Assembly (NCBI GenBank): GCA_963576475.1
Contig: OY754980.1
Span: 22,117,434 to 22,181,433, forward strand
Source: Molanna angustata
Lineage: Eukaryota; Arthropoda; Insecta; Trichoptera; Molannidae
DNA: 64,000 nt
Reading direction: 5' to 3'
The notes under the pieces are model-generated. The model worked only from the letters and a program-made list of their open reading frames with translations. It was not told where the DNA came from and did no database searches. Below, in pieces: positions 1-11,350 of this stretch; positions within the stretch are counted from its first letter, which is position 1, and the number at the start of each line of letters is the position of its first letter. Made by a program: the position numbers and the translations under genes.

Positions 1-39
1 AGAAAAATATATTGACTTAGGAACCAGAATTCCATGTTG

Positions 40-235
40 ATAATTTGTCAATGTGGACACTGTACGAACTAAGGGGCTCCTAAGGACAACGGAAATGAAG
101 GTACTAAGGTCAATCGCTGGAATAACTCCTGCGAGATCGTGTTCGCAATCTTGGCATAAGAAAAACATGTGAAATAGAGGACATCGTTCGGAGGAGTAGA
201 TCCAAAAGAAGACCTTGCGTATATAGCAATGTCTT
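40..235 (+). mobile_element. LINE reverse transcriptase C-terminal remnant (frameshifted)
   Basis: One frame reads MKVLRSIAGITPA; after a single-base shift the next reads RDRVRNLGIRKTCEIEDI followed by VRRSRSKRRP. This RDRVRN...IRK...DIV order is the familiar end of an RTE-like LINE ORF2 (the part after the RT domain). It is a broken fragment without a recognisable 3' end. A much smaller possible relative (GGAGTAGATCCAGAAGAAGA) is at 27449-27468. Confidence 0.7.
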
Positions 236-240
236 CTTCT

Positions 241-1340
241 GGTGCGCTGTCGGAGGTTCCTCACAGGGCACCAGTTTTTTTATAATATATTTACAAAATA
301 AACTAAAATTACTTCAACTGATTTTTTAATTAGGTCTTCGTTGAGACAGCTAGGTTTATTAAGATAAAAATTATAAATTATTTTGGATTCCTAATCCTAA
401 ACTGATTGACATACTGGATATAAGGTGACTTCACAATTATTTTTCAAAAACCTGACATTTTAAATAACCTTATAATTTTTTAAACCGGCTAAAAATAGTA
501 GGTACCTACCTACGTGCATAGATAAAATTTAGACTAATAATTTATAGCTGAGTTCGATTGAGCTTAATCTATTCCCATTGGTATGGAATTCAGCGATCAT
601 ATAAAATAAACGATGTGAATTGTCAATAGATGTACAAATGTAGGAGTTCTGTCGACTACCGTTGGTAAAGTCGTTTTCCAATGGTCGTGTACCAATATGT
701 CAATGTCAATTTCGCTGTCTCACTCCGTGAGTCCGCATGACTGTCAGGGATTGAGAATTGTTAATATCTACGATTGATTTCAGGGATATTTGATAAAACT
801 TATTACATTAATAAAAAAAATCAAGAAGTTTCTATTACAACCTTTTTTTGAATAACTAAACGAAATTTTTGACGTTCAGATCGACAGTACACCCCTTCTA
901 AGCTCATTCCGTTTTCACTACCTACTTATAAGAAATAGAAACCGGTCTCCCTTTTACATCTTTTAGAACAAAACTACAGTATATTATGCTAAATTCATAC
1001 ATTATTAGAACGTATACTGAGTACAATAGAAATTGTTTGAGTGATGCGGAGATGGATATGTCTGCTTCGTGTTTATATCAATTTAAAATAAAAGTTATAT
1101 GAGTACCTTTTCCCTAAATCATCCTGTTTTCAAAAATGTCAAACTAAATATAATATCTTGTAATACGTAAATTATAGAAAAAAATGATCATTGTATTTTT
1201 GTACATTTTTTTTTGTTTGTTGTTGTATTCTATAAAATTAACAAAAAAAAACCATAAAACGTTAATTTTAAAAATATTCTCGATGAAAATCAACCTTGAA
1301 AATGGTTTTATGTTCTTTTTTTTTTGCAATATTTATTTTT
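241..1340. other. AT-rich intron sequence, nothing recognised
   Basis: I see no open frame with protein-like content, no paired repeats and no tRNA-like structure. A GTAGGTACCTACC palindrome lies near 500-512. Confidence 0.5.
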
Positions 1341-1745
1341 AACAGATTTTTAATTATCTCAATAGAGACGAAGTTGGAATATTTATTGTAGGAGAACCGG
1401 GAAATCAAGGCACCTACAGGGCTTACGACCTGTCATCGGCAATAATAAAAATATTCGATTACTTACACATTGGTACAAGTAGGTAAATAAGACAAAAATG
1501 ACCTTATAAGTCTGGCGCAATTCAGGGGTGACTTCTTTGCGAAAAATGCATTGTCACCTCAGATATAAGAATTGTAGCTTTCATTATTTACAAAAAAAAA
1601 ACAATTCTCTCAATAGATGGCGTTACAACAAAATAAATAAAAACTAATAAGATTGTTGTTCATAACTTCACCCATAGATGGCTGTAGTAAAAATTCCTTA
1701 TTTTCAAGCGAAAAGAATTTCAGTATTAGTTACAACATACGAGCA
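1341..1745. mobile_element. Long-TIR MITE family, copy 1 (one arm lost)
   Basis: Bases 1343-1440 match the arm of the perfect foldback at 62613-62939 (AACAGATTTTTAATTATCTC through the GACCTGTCATCGGC end). The interior (CTGGCGCAATTCAGGGGTGA near 1513; CTCAATAGATGGCGTTAC near 1608) is shared with the copies at 17421-17785 (in inverted orientation) and 18490-18960. The second arm is missing. The bases after the arm (AATAATAAAAATATTCGAT) also appear beyond the arm at about 62986-63004, so the family's real ends lie outside the obvious arms. Confidence 0.75.
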
Positions 1746-1784
1746 GTGCTTGTAGCACTCTAGAATTAGGTAACTCTTATTGAA

Positions 1785-2190
1785 AGATGACTGCTCTGAA
1801 GTATGTTCAGCAAGACTCTGGAATAATTTGAGTCCTGATATAACTTCTTCAAACTCGATTTACTGATCCCTCTCTTTTTACTTCTTTCCCTTTGCTACAT
1901 AATATTCACTAAAGAAGGAATATTTATCCCTAAATACCTGATCTCGATTTCCTGTTCTTGTTTTTTCCCAATCCTTTTTTTTATTATTATATATCTTGGT
2001 GTTATGTATATATTCTTTGTTCTTTTATGGCTTTCATTTTTTGTTTATGTACATATGTAATCCTGTCACTCTGTAATCTGGTTGGTTGGAAGAAATTGAA
2101 TAATGGCAATAAGCCCGCCAGTGTGCATTATATTTGTTCATATTATGTACAAAAAGTTAAATAAACAAAATATAAATAAAGATCATAATA
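1785..2190 (+). mobile_element. Jockey-like LINE 3' end (5'-truncated)
   Basis: The frame at about 1808-1855 reads ARLWNNLSPDITSSNS, matching ARLWNSLSPDIASSNS in the copy at 9825-10650. The 3' UTR signature TTGGTTGGAAGAAATTG...GGCAATAAGCCCGCCAGTGT follows at 2080-2125, then TTATGTACAAAAAG and an A/T-rich tail. The fragment holds only the ORF C-terminus and 3' UTR; its frame is broken after NS. Short 3' ends are the usual result of incomplete target-primed reverse transcription. Confidence 0.82.
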
Positions 2191-2199
2191 AATCACATA

Positions 2200-2240
2200 T
2201 GCCTACAGTGGTTGCAAGTTCGAATCCTGCCACGAACGAT
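2200..2240 (+). repeat. tRNA B-box-like sequence, possible SINE scrap
   Basis: GGTTGCAAGTTCGAATCCTG at 2210-2229 resembles the T-arm (B box) of a tRNA. No A box or full cloverleaf is visible upstream, where the LINE tail ends, so this is at most the remnant of a tRNA-derived repeat. Confidence 0.35.
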
Positions 2241-2459
2241 CTTTTTCACTTATAGCAAAAGCATTTATGATTAATTTAGGGAATGTATGAGTATGTACAT
2301 GTACTTATTACATAGAAATAATATTCATTCTCAAAAAAAACAACACATAACATAAGTACATATAATCAAGAATATCTAGTTAGAACATCTAGATCTACCT
2401 ATTAGGTATTATTTATAGATGAGAAGATAGATAATTAAAACCTTGTATGTATGTAAAGT

Positions 2460-2830
2460 ACCTAGATACGTTTGCCAAATGCGGAAGGGGTCGGGAGATA
2501 GGAATGTTGGCGGTGTACGTATATCGAATATTTTTTAGAGAATCGCAATTTTAATTTGCAAATACCAGGGCAATATGAGTCCACAGGAGGTGGAAATTAG
2601 AGAATTACGGTCAGCGTATGGGCAGTGGAGTACGTCGAACCGGCAGCTGACGGGGGCAGAGCAATAAATAACGCGCCCCCGCCCCCCCGCCGCAAGGGGG
2701 CGCCCAATACATCACAACTATCCCTGCTATACCGAATTGTTTGCCATCCGCAAATGGGAAGAATCGGACCAGAACGAAAACACACACATACAGCCTGCGA
2801 TGAAATTTAGGATATACACACATTGGAAAA
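2460..2830. promoter_or_regulatory. GC-rich unique island, candidate cis-regulatory element
   Basis: The GC content rises sharply (C/G runs at 2681-2705) within AT-rich sequence and no repeat family is recognised. Several short overlapping open frames exist on both strands but none has recognisable content or splice context. In a homothorax intron such an island could be an enhancer or alternative-promoter element; this is inference from composition and location only. Confidence 0.35.
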
Positions 2831-4907
2831 GATTCTACGCAAATACGTAATATAATATGTAAAAGGATTCAAAACAAACATATCTCACACTCTGAAATTT
2901 CAGGCTCAAATTTTGCTCTTGTGCGTAGGAAAATTTAATATAGCCACTCAGACAATGGAAATCTATGGGATAGTCGAGGAAAATAAAATACTTACAAAAC
3001 ACATATAAATGTGTAAAAAGATAAAAAAACTTATTCTAATTTTGGTAAATTTAACTGATTATTATGATACACCGGAATTAGAAAAATTTTACTCTTGAAT
3101 CATAGTTTTCAAATATGAACATTTATTTTTATTATTTATCTCGTGTGTGTGTGAAATTTTGGGCTATTTTTTATCGGATAATTCTTGAAGAAACTCCAAG
3201 AAGACACTAACCGGTATTGATATTGTATGTCCTTAGGAACTGATTCAAAGGAATAATTTGCAATACCTTTGCATATTTACTTACTAGGAACTTACATTAA
3301 TTAATTTTCTATACACAATTAGTCCTTGTTGGTATTAGGATAACATAAATAATATATAGGACCTACGGACAAAATATAATACAATTATGTTGAATGAGTT
3401 AAAACAATGATATAGTATAACAACCCTCCCGGCACTTATTCTGATTGAAACGTCTTCTCTGTGTGAGATGTCTGGATCATTATTCATTCGCCTGGTCTCT
3501 AGATCAAGAGACTGTCGCTGGAATATTCTAGGAGGAATCGCTACACGAAGATGAAACACGATACTTATTTGTAATGCAGGAGAATGCATTCAGCTTTCTG
3601 ATATAATTAACAAATTCTGTACACGACAATACCACTATTATATTTACATGAAAATTGTATTAACGTGTTTAATTATAAATATTGAATAATCGAGCAACAT
3701 AAATATCTACTATCAACGTAATGTATTTATACGGTGAAAAATTAATTGCATTGTTTCAAGATAAATTTATAAGTCGCTGACATTAAACAAATACAGCATA
3801 CAATACCTAATATTATTTTACTCATAATTATTATTACTTTATAATTATTATTCCATCCTTTATTAAACTTCTTTGAAGATATTGTAACATATGAATAATG
3901 GATATTGTTTCTAACTGAACTTTTTATTGTAAATATGAAATGAATACCTTGTAATGTATTACATTAGAACCGTATATTGTTAGAATCAAGATGTATCTAC
4001 ATACATACATATGGCAATTTCGTCTTTGTACTCTGGTGTATTTCCAAAGCCTATAAATACCGTCGGAAGTAAAACTGCAAAGTGCGATTGAGTATTACCT
4101 GTCGGTAAATCTTTGTCACCATATTCCAAGGAAGGAAGAGTTATTCAGGAGGAAATTCATTCTTACGGTTTGGCTCCTATTTTCCTTCAATCCCTCGAGT
4201 TGAGGAAACTCGTAGGGTTCTTTTGCTATTAAGATCTGTATCTTAACAGCCTCTATATCCAATAAATGCTGTAAAACCCGTTTAAACCGAACCAAAACGG
4301 GACCGACTATGTATAGAAGTCCCACCGTGTTAACTCAATACATATTTATGCATATACCTAAAGTAAAAGATTTTGAACGAATATGTGTTCGTTGTGGATC
4401 AAGATAAGTCAGCTCGTGTAATAAAGTATTTAATTTTGTGGTCGTGTCAGATAGGTGACAATGTTGGTGATTTGCATAATGAAAGGAATATAAACGAGAC
4501 AAATTAATTTAACCAGTCAGGTTGTTAAAGGTTCAACTGAATATTTAAAACAAAAACACGTAAATAAATACCTACGAATAAGAAAAAAAAATAATTGAAA
4601 ATAATTTATGGAAGATTGGCGTCTTTTGAATAAAATATAATGATAATCGACTTCCATTCAAACGAGCTACAATAAAAATTAGTATATCTATTATGTTTTC
4701 TAGATACGAGTCAATAATTAAGGCTTACGAGTCTAAGCTAAGACTTTTTTGACATTCGAAAGCTTTCCTCAAAAGAAGTTGTTTTTAGTATCTATATATA
4801 TTTTTTTCCACAGTGATGATATCCATTTAAGAAGTAAAACAATCACAATAGCATATTGTAATAAAATATAAATATAATTGGCCGTCACAGGAATAAGTCA
4901 ATAATAT
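2831..4907. other. Intron sequence, nothing firmly recognised
   Basis: Mostly AT-rich. Mixed-composition patches at 3400-3600 and 4090-4330 have minus-strand open frames of 84 and 69 codons without family resemblance or codon bias, so they are not called as genes. Confidence 0.5.
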
Positions 4908-5119
4908 ATCGGCCGTCGTGACTTATATGGTTAGATATCGGACTCCTGAGCCAAGGGTCCCGGATTCGATTCCCGGTGGAGACACGGTTTTGTCTGGATA
5001 TGTGTGATGATAAATACCCTCAAGTCTCTAGAATGTGGCAACTCGTTATTGGGTGCGTTGTATATTAATATTTTACATATAAGATGCCTGTAAGATGCTC
5101 AAGAAATAAAATAAAATAA
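4908..5119 (+). mobile_element. tRNA-derived SINE (family A), full-length
   Basis: The head contains an A-box-like region and a clear B box (GGATTCGATTCCCGGTGG) at about 4961-4979. The body follows with TCTAGAATGTGGCAACTCGT and TATTGGGTGCG, and the copy ends in a (AAATAAAATAA) tail at 5105-5118. The same order occurs in inverted copies near 47470, 50944 and 63822. It was mobilised by LINE machinery; an RNA polymerase III internal promoter is expected from the boxes. Confidence 0.85.
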
Positions 5120-5149
5120 AGTCATTAGTTTTTTAATCGATTCATATGC

Positions 5150-5262
5150 TGATGTGTGAGACGATTGGTATCGTAAGATTCCAGATTGTGGCAACTTTTT
5201 TTTGGGTGCGTGTTCAATTGATATTTGACATAGTAGCCGTAAGTTGCCCGAAAAGCAGTACA
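5150..5262 (+). mobile_element. SINE family A, headless partial copy
   Basis: The sequence GTGTGAGACGATTGGTATCG, then the CCAGATTGTGGCAAC and GGGTGCGTGTTC blocks and TAAGTTGCCCGAAAAG, is the body and tail of the same SINE without its tRNA head. It lies about 30 bp downstream of the full copy in the same orientation. Confidence 0.75.
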
Positions 5263-6890
5263 ATAATGAAATAACTATTGAGAGTTATTTGCAACAATAA
5301 TATATATTTACAAGAAATGCTGTTTTTATTTCAGCAATATGTTTGCAAATAATTGTATTAATAATGACCAGCGTCCTTAAAGACAATACAGTTCTAATAC
5401 TCTGATATATGTAGGTTACATTTTCTGTATCGACATAACAATAGTTCTCGATAATAATGTAACTGCACCAAGATAATATAAAGGTATACATTGCTTTAGA
5501 TCAATATCAACGATAAAGCAAAAACGTCTTCCACAAGATACAAAAAAATGTGGCTACATTGTTCTTAATATATGTATAATTATATACCTAGCTATTATAT
5601 GATAATCTATTACATGGAATCTGAACTTGGACATAATTCGTTCATTTATATCGTCTTGAGTATGTGCTGTTTTTGGTAGTGACATAGGGACATTAGCATA
5701 TTATGTATCCAATGTACCTGTTTGTGTCCCGCTTCGAATTATATATTTTATATCCGAGGCTATGTGGACTCTTTTGGTCTTTTCTTTGATCCAACTAACA
5801 TTAAGATGGTAATCTGGCACCCACTTCTATATACATAGGTATATTTAAACGGTAAGCTTACACAAAATGCGAGTCTCCTTTTGGCGGTTTAAAAAACAGG
5901 ATAAAATTCGAGAATTCCGTTCAATTAGGTTAAAAGTGAAAAAATATTTTGAAACATTGACGTTTTTATGTAATGAAAATTTAGTGAATTTTGACACCTA
6001 CTTGTAAATTCTGACAAATAATGAAATGTAAAATACATAACCTAAAGCTGCAGCTTTCCGAGATTAAATAAATAAAAAAATAAATAAAAGTAAGTATAAA
6101 TACCTATTAATTGAATAAATCCACTTTGAATATAAATATAATTTAATGCAAACGTTTGCACTCTCACAGAAAAATAAATTAATAAGTTTAGGTATAAGTA
6201 TAAGAAAATCATGATTATTTTTTATCGGAATTCTGTTTTTGAAATCAAACCTTTTTCGGTTGAGAGAAGAGATTCATTGTATTCTATCAGCTGATTTCAG
6301 AGCTTTAATGATACAATAGGTACATATCATAAATTTCGTTAATAGTAAAATTATACGCCTATTTTATGCAATAATAAAAATAGATAATTTTGGTAATAAT
6401 AGTATTTTGAATAATGAAAAACACTAAGCAGGTTAACATTAGGTAGATAAGTAAATAAATGAATAGGTATCAAAAGTCCTTAGGAAGTAAAGCTATCTGC
6501 AGAGAATCGTCGGTTGGATATATTAAAAGAGGGTTCCATACAAGCAATATCGCTTGACCATCCAACAAAACTAAGTCCAGTTAATTCCTTCCAAATGAGT
6601 TGGCATTTTAATCGTAGCATATAGACGCCCGCACTCTGTCCAACTTAAATCTACACGTAATCCTATTCAAATCCGACTCAACCAAATGGTCACTCGATAC
6701 TTTTGAATAGGTGGGTGTAGGTATGTCATTTTTTTGTGAATCACCATGCACATTTCTACATAAAAAAATTCAAATACGAGAATATAAATATATAATATGT
6801 TTTAATTGCCTCCCAAACGAATAAAAGCAGATAAAAGAATATAAAAGTTTAAACAAAAATTATAATTGCATCTAACATTCTTTTTTTTTT
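5263..6890. other. Intron sequence, nothing firmly recognised
   Basis: AT-rich, no gene-like frames. A compositionally balanced, apparently unique patch at 6480-6720 is the only part that stands out. Confidence 0.5.
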
Positions 6891-6894
6891 TAAT

Positions 6895-7085
6895 ATGTCT
6901 ACGTAGGGGTCGCCAGCTATTAGGATTTGGGTCCATTTTACTCTTCCGAAGAAGCGCACTACGTAGCGTTGGGAGGGGTTTGCAATCTAGAAAAGAGTTT
7001 ATTAATTCGGATTTTAAAAAGACCCGGGTTGTACGAAGATGGAAACACAGAATTCGGAAGATCGTTCCACAGTCTAAATTGGTTG
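6895..7085 (-). mobile_element. LINE ORF2 C-terminal fragment
   Basis: The minus strand reads FRLWNDLPNSVFPSSY followed by NPGLFKIRINKLFSRL, the LWNxLPxxV...F(K)xxxN pattern at the end of many insect LINE reverse-transcriptase ORFs. It is short and ends in stop codons. It appears unrelated in sequence to the two other LINE families in the window. Confidence 0.65.
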
Positions 7086-7266
7086 TTTTCGATTTTTTGT
7101 TTGATATGTTTCAATTGTCTGTATTCTTCATTTATTTTGAAACTTTTTTTAATGTTTGTTTGATTTTTTGTTCATGAATGTTTTTGATTTAATTAGGTAC
7201 TTTATGTATGACTTTGATTTAATTGCTTTGTATTTGATATTTTTTATTTGTCTGTGTAAGTGATTC

Positions 7267-7306
7267 CCTCATCAAGCACAAGATTTCAATATTGTGCTTG
7301 ATGAGG
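7267..7306. repeat. Perfect 15-bp hairpin
   Basis: CCTCATCAAGCACAA (7267-7281) is exactly complementary to TTGTGCTTGATGAGG (7292-7306), with a 10-nt AT-rich loop. It is not part of a recognised repeat and is shorter than a typical pre-miRNA stem. Confidence 0.6.
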
Positions 7307-7574
7307 CATTGCAAAAAAAAACTCTTCGTAAAAATTACTATACTAGTGAATTAGTTAAATAAATACATAAATATTTCAGAATTTGACAACGTTAATGATT
7401 CTTAAAAAAATATATATTTCTAAGTTTGCCAATAGCTATGAAAATTTTTTACAACTAAACATTAAGTGAGCCAATTATAGACGAACATTATTAAACTAAA
7501 TTATACACTAGTTAAGATTAGGTAGGTACCAAAATTTTTTTAACTAAATTGATCGAAACCGTCCCATTACTTAC

Positions 7575-8394
7575 ATGGTTTTTACATACATACTTACCAT
7601 CACGCCATGTCCCTTGCGGGGTAGGCAGAGAGAACCAAACGCCACATTTTTCTATCCTGGCACGCATTTCTCGCCTCGTCCACATTCATGCATCGTCTCA
7701 TACATGTTCGTCTGTTGCTCACACTTCTAACATTTCCGTCTTTCAGAATATCGTTCACATGTTCCATCCCTTTCTTGGGCGTCCCCGACCTCTCATTCCA
7801 TTCCTTTCCGCTCTGTATATTTTCTTCGTCAGGCGCTCCTCATTCATTCTCCCCATGTGACCAAACCATCTCAATGTGTTCACCTTCATTCTAGTAATGA
7901 CATCTTTCTTCAACTTACATTCTTTCCTTATGTCCTCATTTCTTACCCTGTCATACATCGTTCTATTGCAAATTCTTCTTAACGATCTCATTTCACCTGC
8001 ATTTATTCTGCTTTCATGCGTCTTCTGCCATGTCCAGGTTTCACTTGCATACGTCAAGGTTGGCACTACGATGGCGTTATGAATGGCAACTTTGGCATCC
8101 TTTGATATGTTGCGGTCATTCATAATTGGTCTAAGTGTTCCATTCACTCTGTTTCCTGCCATAACTCTTCTTTCGATATCCTTATCAGGTCGTCCATTCC
8201 GTTGAAACATGCTTCCCATATATACATACTCGTCGACTTGCTCGAGCCATTCATTCTCTACTCTTATTTTACACGCTGTTCTGCTTTCACTCTTTTTCAA
8301 AGACCATTACCTTTGATTTGCTAGTATTCATCCTAAGTCCGTTCTCTATGCATCCTTCATATACCATACTTACAATGTTTTTGGATGATTTAGA
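7575..8394 (-). mobile_element. RTE-like LINE, best copy (RT C-terminus and 3' UTR)
   Basis: The minus-strand frame from 8391 reads the end of the RT domain (ENGLRMNTSKSKVMVFEK). One extra base near 8297 shifts to an uninterrupted 181-codon frame (8300-7755) with NEWLEQVDEYVYMGSM, VAIHNAIVVPTLTYASETW, LRRICNRTMYDRVRNEDI and LRWFGHMGRMNEERLTKK. This is the thumb/connection end of a non-LTR retrotransposon ORF2, lacking endonuclease and catalytic RT motifs. The 3' UTR carries GGTAGGCAGAGAGAACC in plus orientation and ends with TACATACATACTTACCATCA (7583-7602). It abuts a SINE at 8398. Four shorter copies lie elsewhere in the window. Confidence 0.88.
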
Positions 8395-8397
8395 ATG

Positions 8398-8625
8398 ATA
8401 ATACCGACCGCTGTGGCACAGTTGCAGGTAAGCCATTCGGTTTCTGTGCTGCCGTCCCGGGTTCGATCCTCAGCACAAAAGATATTTATATAAAATAATT
8501 TCTCACGCTAATATTGCAACGGTGGGCTGAATACACTGGTTAGTTGGAAGAAATTTCCATATGGCAATAAACTCGCCACTTAATACGCAGGGTGCAAGGA
8601 AGTTTTTACTATTTATAAGTATTTT
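8398..8625 (+). mobile_element. tRNA-derived SINE (family B) with LINE-like tail
   Basis: A tRNA-like head with A-box-like TGGCACAGTTGCAGG and B box GGGTTCGATCC (8459-8469) is followed by a body and by GGTTAGTTGGAAGAAATTTC plus ATGGCAATAAACTCGCCA. That tail closely resembles the 3' UTR end of the jockey-like LINE at 2080-2125 and 9825-10650, so the SINE probably borrows that LINE's retrotransposition machinery. A 5'-truncated copy is at 15745-15870. Confidence 0.8.
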
Positions 8626-9039
8626 GTTATAATATCTAATGATAGATATAGGTAATATTTAAATATTTTAACTACATATCCCAAGAAAACGACGATTCAA
8701 AATAAGAGAAAGAAGATTAACTAGAAAACGTAAAATTACAATGAAATCAGTTTTGGTAGTTCAACTAAGTACATAAATCAAAAATTGAATTATTGACTTT
8801 ATCAAAACAGTATGTCTTATTTTACGAGTAGCATTTAGAAATAACAATTTATTGATGATTTTATAATGATTTATGAAAAAAATATTGAATTATACGGTTT
8901 CTGATTTATTTCTGTCAGTTTGACGCGAGTAGCTTAATATTTAATATACTAGTTCAATGGTCTATTGAATAAACAATAATCGAGGTTTATTCGTACTTAG
9001 TGAAAATTATGCTAACTTTTACAACCGCAAAATGTGCGA
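8626..9039. other. AT-rich intron sequence, nothing recognised
   Basis: No open frames, paired repeats or family matches were seen. Confidence 0.5.
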
Positions 9040-9600
9040 CATAAACTTAATCACATCCTCTTCTTGTGCAGTTCAACACGTTGCACATAAATTCACATAC
9101 GATGTAATAATAATTTGCAAATAGTCTCATATAAAGTTCCCCCAATAGCAAGCGAAAATTCGAAAGAAAATTTGCAAATGGAAACCATCCGAGGCTAAGC
9201 TTTCCGACCCGTCGACGAGCGCGGACCAAATTATGTAGTCAAGGGTTGGTTCGGTTCGGTGAAATGTGGAACATTCGAGCGTCCCAGAGACGTTTAGGCG
9301 GGGAAACTTGACGCAAAACAAAAGCCAGCTACCAACATCTCTTGGGATTCATTCCGAAAACTCTGATGAGCTCATTTCGACGTGTAATTATTTCGTTTAG
9401 CCGATTGCAGATGCCGCTGCTCCCCGCGCGAGGTTCCGCGCAAGATTTATTGCCGAAATGGAAAAGGGTTGCTCTCTCTATATCTCTGGCTGTATGTAGA
9501 TACCGTGCTCATGGTTTTGAAGAACTGAACCTACCCGTTCACTAGGCTCGGTGGAAAACAATTGCATACACGGGAGACCAATTGTCATTACGGTGAATTT
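9040..9600. promoter_or_regulatory. Unique mixed-composition island, candidate cis-regulatory element
   Basis: About 500 bp of balanced composition with CpG-containing words (GACCCGTCGACGAGCGCGG at 9207-9225, CCCCGCGCGAGG at 9422-9433). It has no repeat similarity within the window and only short overlapping frames on both strands. It resembles the other islands of this intron; a regulatory role is inferred from its position in hth. Confidence 0.4.
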
Positions 9601-9824
9601 GAATAATACAATACAAACATTGCGGAGAGGAAAAAATTAGGTACGAGAGAGATATTCATTTTGTGTGGATACATTTCGAATTCCTCCTTACCAATGTTAA
9701 TAGAAATAAGAGTACCTACCTATCTATTTGTGAATTTGTATAAATGCTGTTTATTTATTTGTCTGACAAAGAATTTAATATCCAATAACACGTATATATT
9801 ACAATATTTATATTTTATATTTAT

Positions 9825-10650
9825 ACATCTTTTTGTACATAATATAAACAAATATAATTGTACACTGGCGGGCTTATTGCCATTAGGCAATTTCTTCCAA
9901 CCAACCAGATTACAAAGTATGACAACATTGTGTATGTACAACAGCAAATAAAAAAGAGTAAAAGAAATCAAAGAAAATACGTATAACACTTAAATACTAT
10001 TAAAAAAAAAAAAAAATTATAATTCATAGCAAGAAAAAGGATATGGTAAGGACAGGAGAGGAAATCGGGATCAGGTGTTCAAGGATAAATATTCCTTCTT
10101 TAGTTTTTTCTTGAAAATACTAAGTGAGTTAGACGACGCAATATCCGGACTAAGGCTATTCCATAATCTTGCTGATTGTACTTCGAACGAAGAGCTGAGA
10201 AATTCTGTATTATGGATAGGTATGGAAAGTGTTGTACATTCAGCAGATCGGAGTGGAAGTCCATGACTGGATAAATAAGTGAATTTGCTTTTGAGGTACT
10301 GTGGCAGGTTTGGGTTCGAGAGAATATTGTACAATAGTGACAAAATGTGTATATTGCGCCGCTGGCGTATCCTGGGCCAACAAAGAAGATTGCGGTAAGG
10401 TGATATGCGATCAAATTTTTTCAACCCAAAGATGAATCTGATACATATATTCTGAAGACGTTCAAGTTTATTGAGATGCACTTCATTTGCATCCAAGTAG
10501 CATACATCGGCATAATCAAGCAATGGAAGAAGGAGTGATTGAGCAAGAATTATTTTACAACGGAATGGAAGGAAATTTTTAAGTTTATTAAGTGAATGTA
10601 GGGCAAAGAAAATAGATTTACTAACAATACTTTGAATTTGTACACTTTTT
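9825..10650 (-). mobile_element. Jockey-like LINE, 5'-truncated but open to its stop
   Basis: The minus strand is open from about 10648 to the stop near 10071 (about 190 codons). It contains LLLPLLDYADVCYLDANE, KLERLQNICIRFIFGLKK, RRNIHILSLLYNILSNPN, LPLRSAECTTLSI and SARLWNSLSPDIASSNS. This is the C-terminal region after the RT domain of jockey-type non-LTR elements. The catalytic RT motifs and endonuclease are missing. The 3' UTR ends with the LINE/SINE-B tail (GGTTGGTTGGAAGAAATTGC read on the minus strand near 9903) and TATGTACAAAAAG. An intact frame this long suggests a fairly recent insertion. Confidence 0.9.
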
Positions 10651-11199
10651 TTTTCTATTTCTCAAAAAGCATAAAATGCTTGTGCTGTGATAGTGAGTAC
10701 ATATAAAACCATTCAATTATATAAAAACAAAAACACACAAAATATTTTAACAATTTTTTAACAAGACCAAAATAAGCATCAAAATAGTAAATTAATTTAT
10801 ACCCCATGATTCTTTTGACCCTTTTTCTATTGTTTTACTTAAATCTGTTTTTTTTTAAATTTTGTTACCTAGTTATTTATGATTTGACTCTCTTATATCC
10901 GTTGAAAGTTCATTAAAAAATCTGATATAGGTATTAGTTCGATTTACAATGACGTCAATTCTACTATGTTGTATATTCTAAGTAGTTTAGTGATAAATTT
11001 GTCATATCTTTTCAACTATGTTATACAAAGACGTGAAAAAATATCTAATTCAGCGGTATAGGGAGAAAATTTCCATAATATTCATATTTTAATCTATGAA
11101 AGAAAATGTTCTCGTTTGATTAACTCTTCGTTTATTGTCACTCTACAAATAGCAAACATCTTCGTGTCTAATGGTGGTTTCAAGTCATTTTAGTAAAAT
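10651..11199. other. AT-rich intron sequence, nothing recognised
   Basis: Only A/T runs and no gene-like frames. Confidence 0.5.
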
Positions 11200-11350
11200 T
11201 TATCTATCAGGGTAGTATTGGTAAGTATTGGTGAGTCCACTTTGCAAAGGCCGGACCGATCCGTGTCCCCTGGGAGTGCGCGGTCACCTGTCAACCGGAA
11301 TTAAAGGATGGCCAGGAGACCGGCCAATCGTACCCCGCAAGGCTTAAAAC
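11200..11350. promoter_or_regulatory. Short GC-rich unique island
   Basis: About 130 bp (CCGGACCGATCCGTGTCCCC, GGAGACCGGCCAATCG) stand out from AT-rich flanks. There is no coding frame and no repeat relationship in the window. A CCAAT-like word is present. It could be a regulatory element or an unrecognised repeat fragment. Confidence 0.3.
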
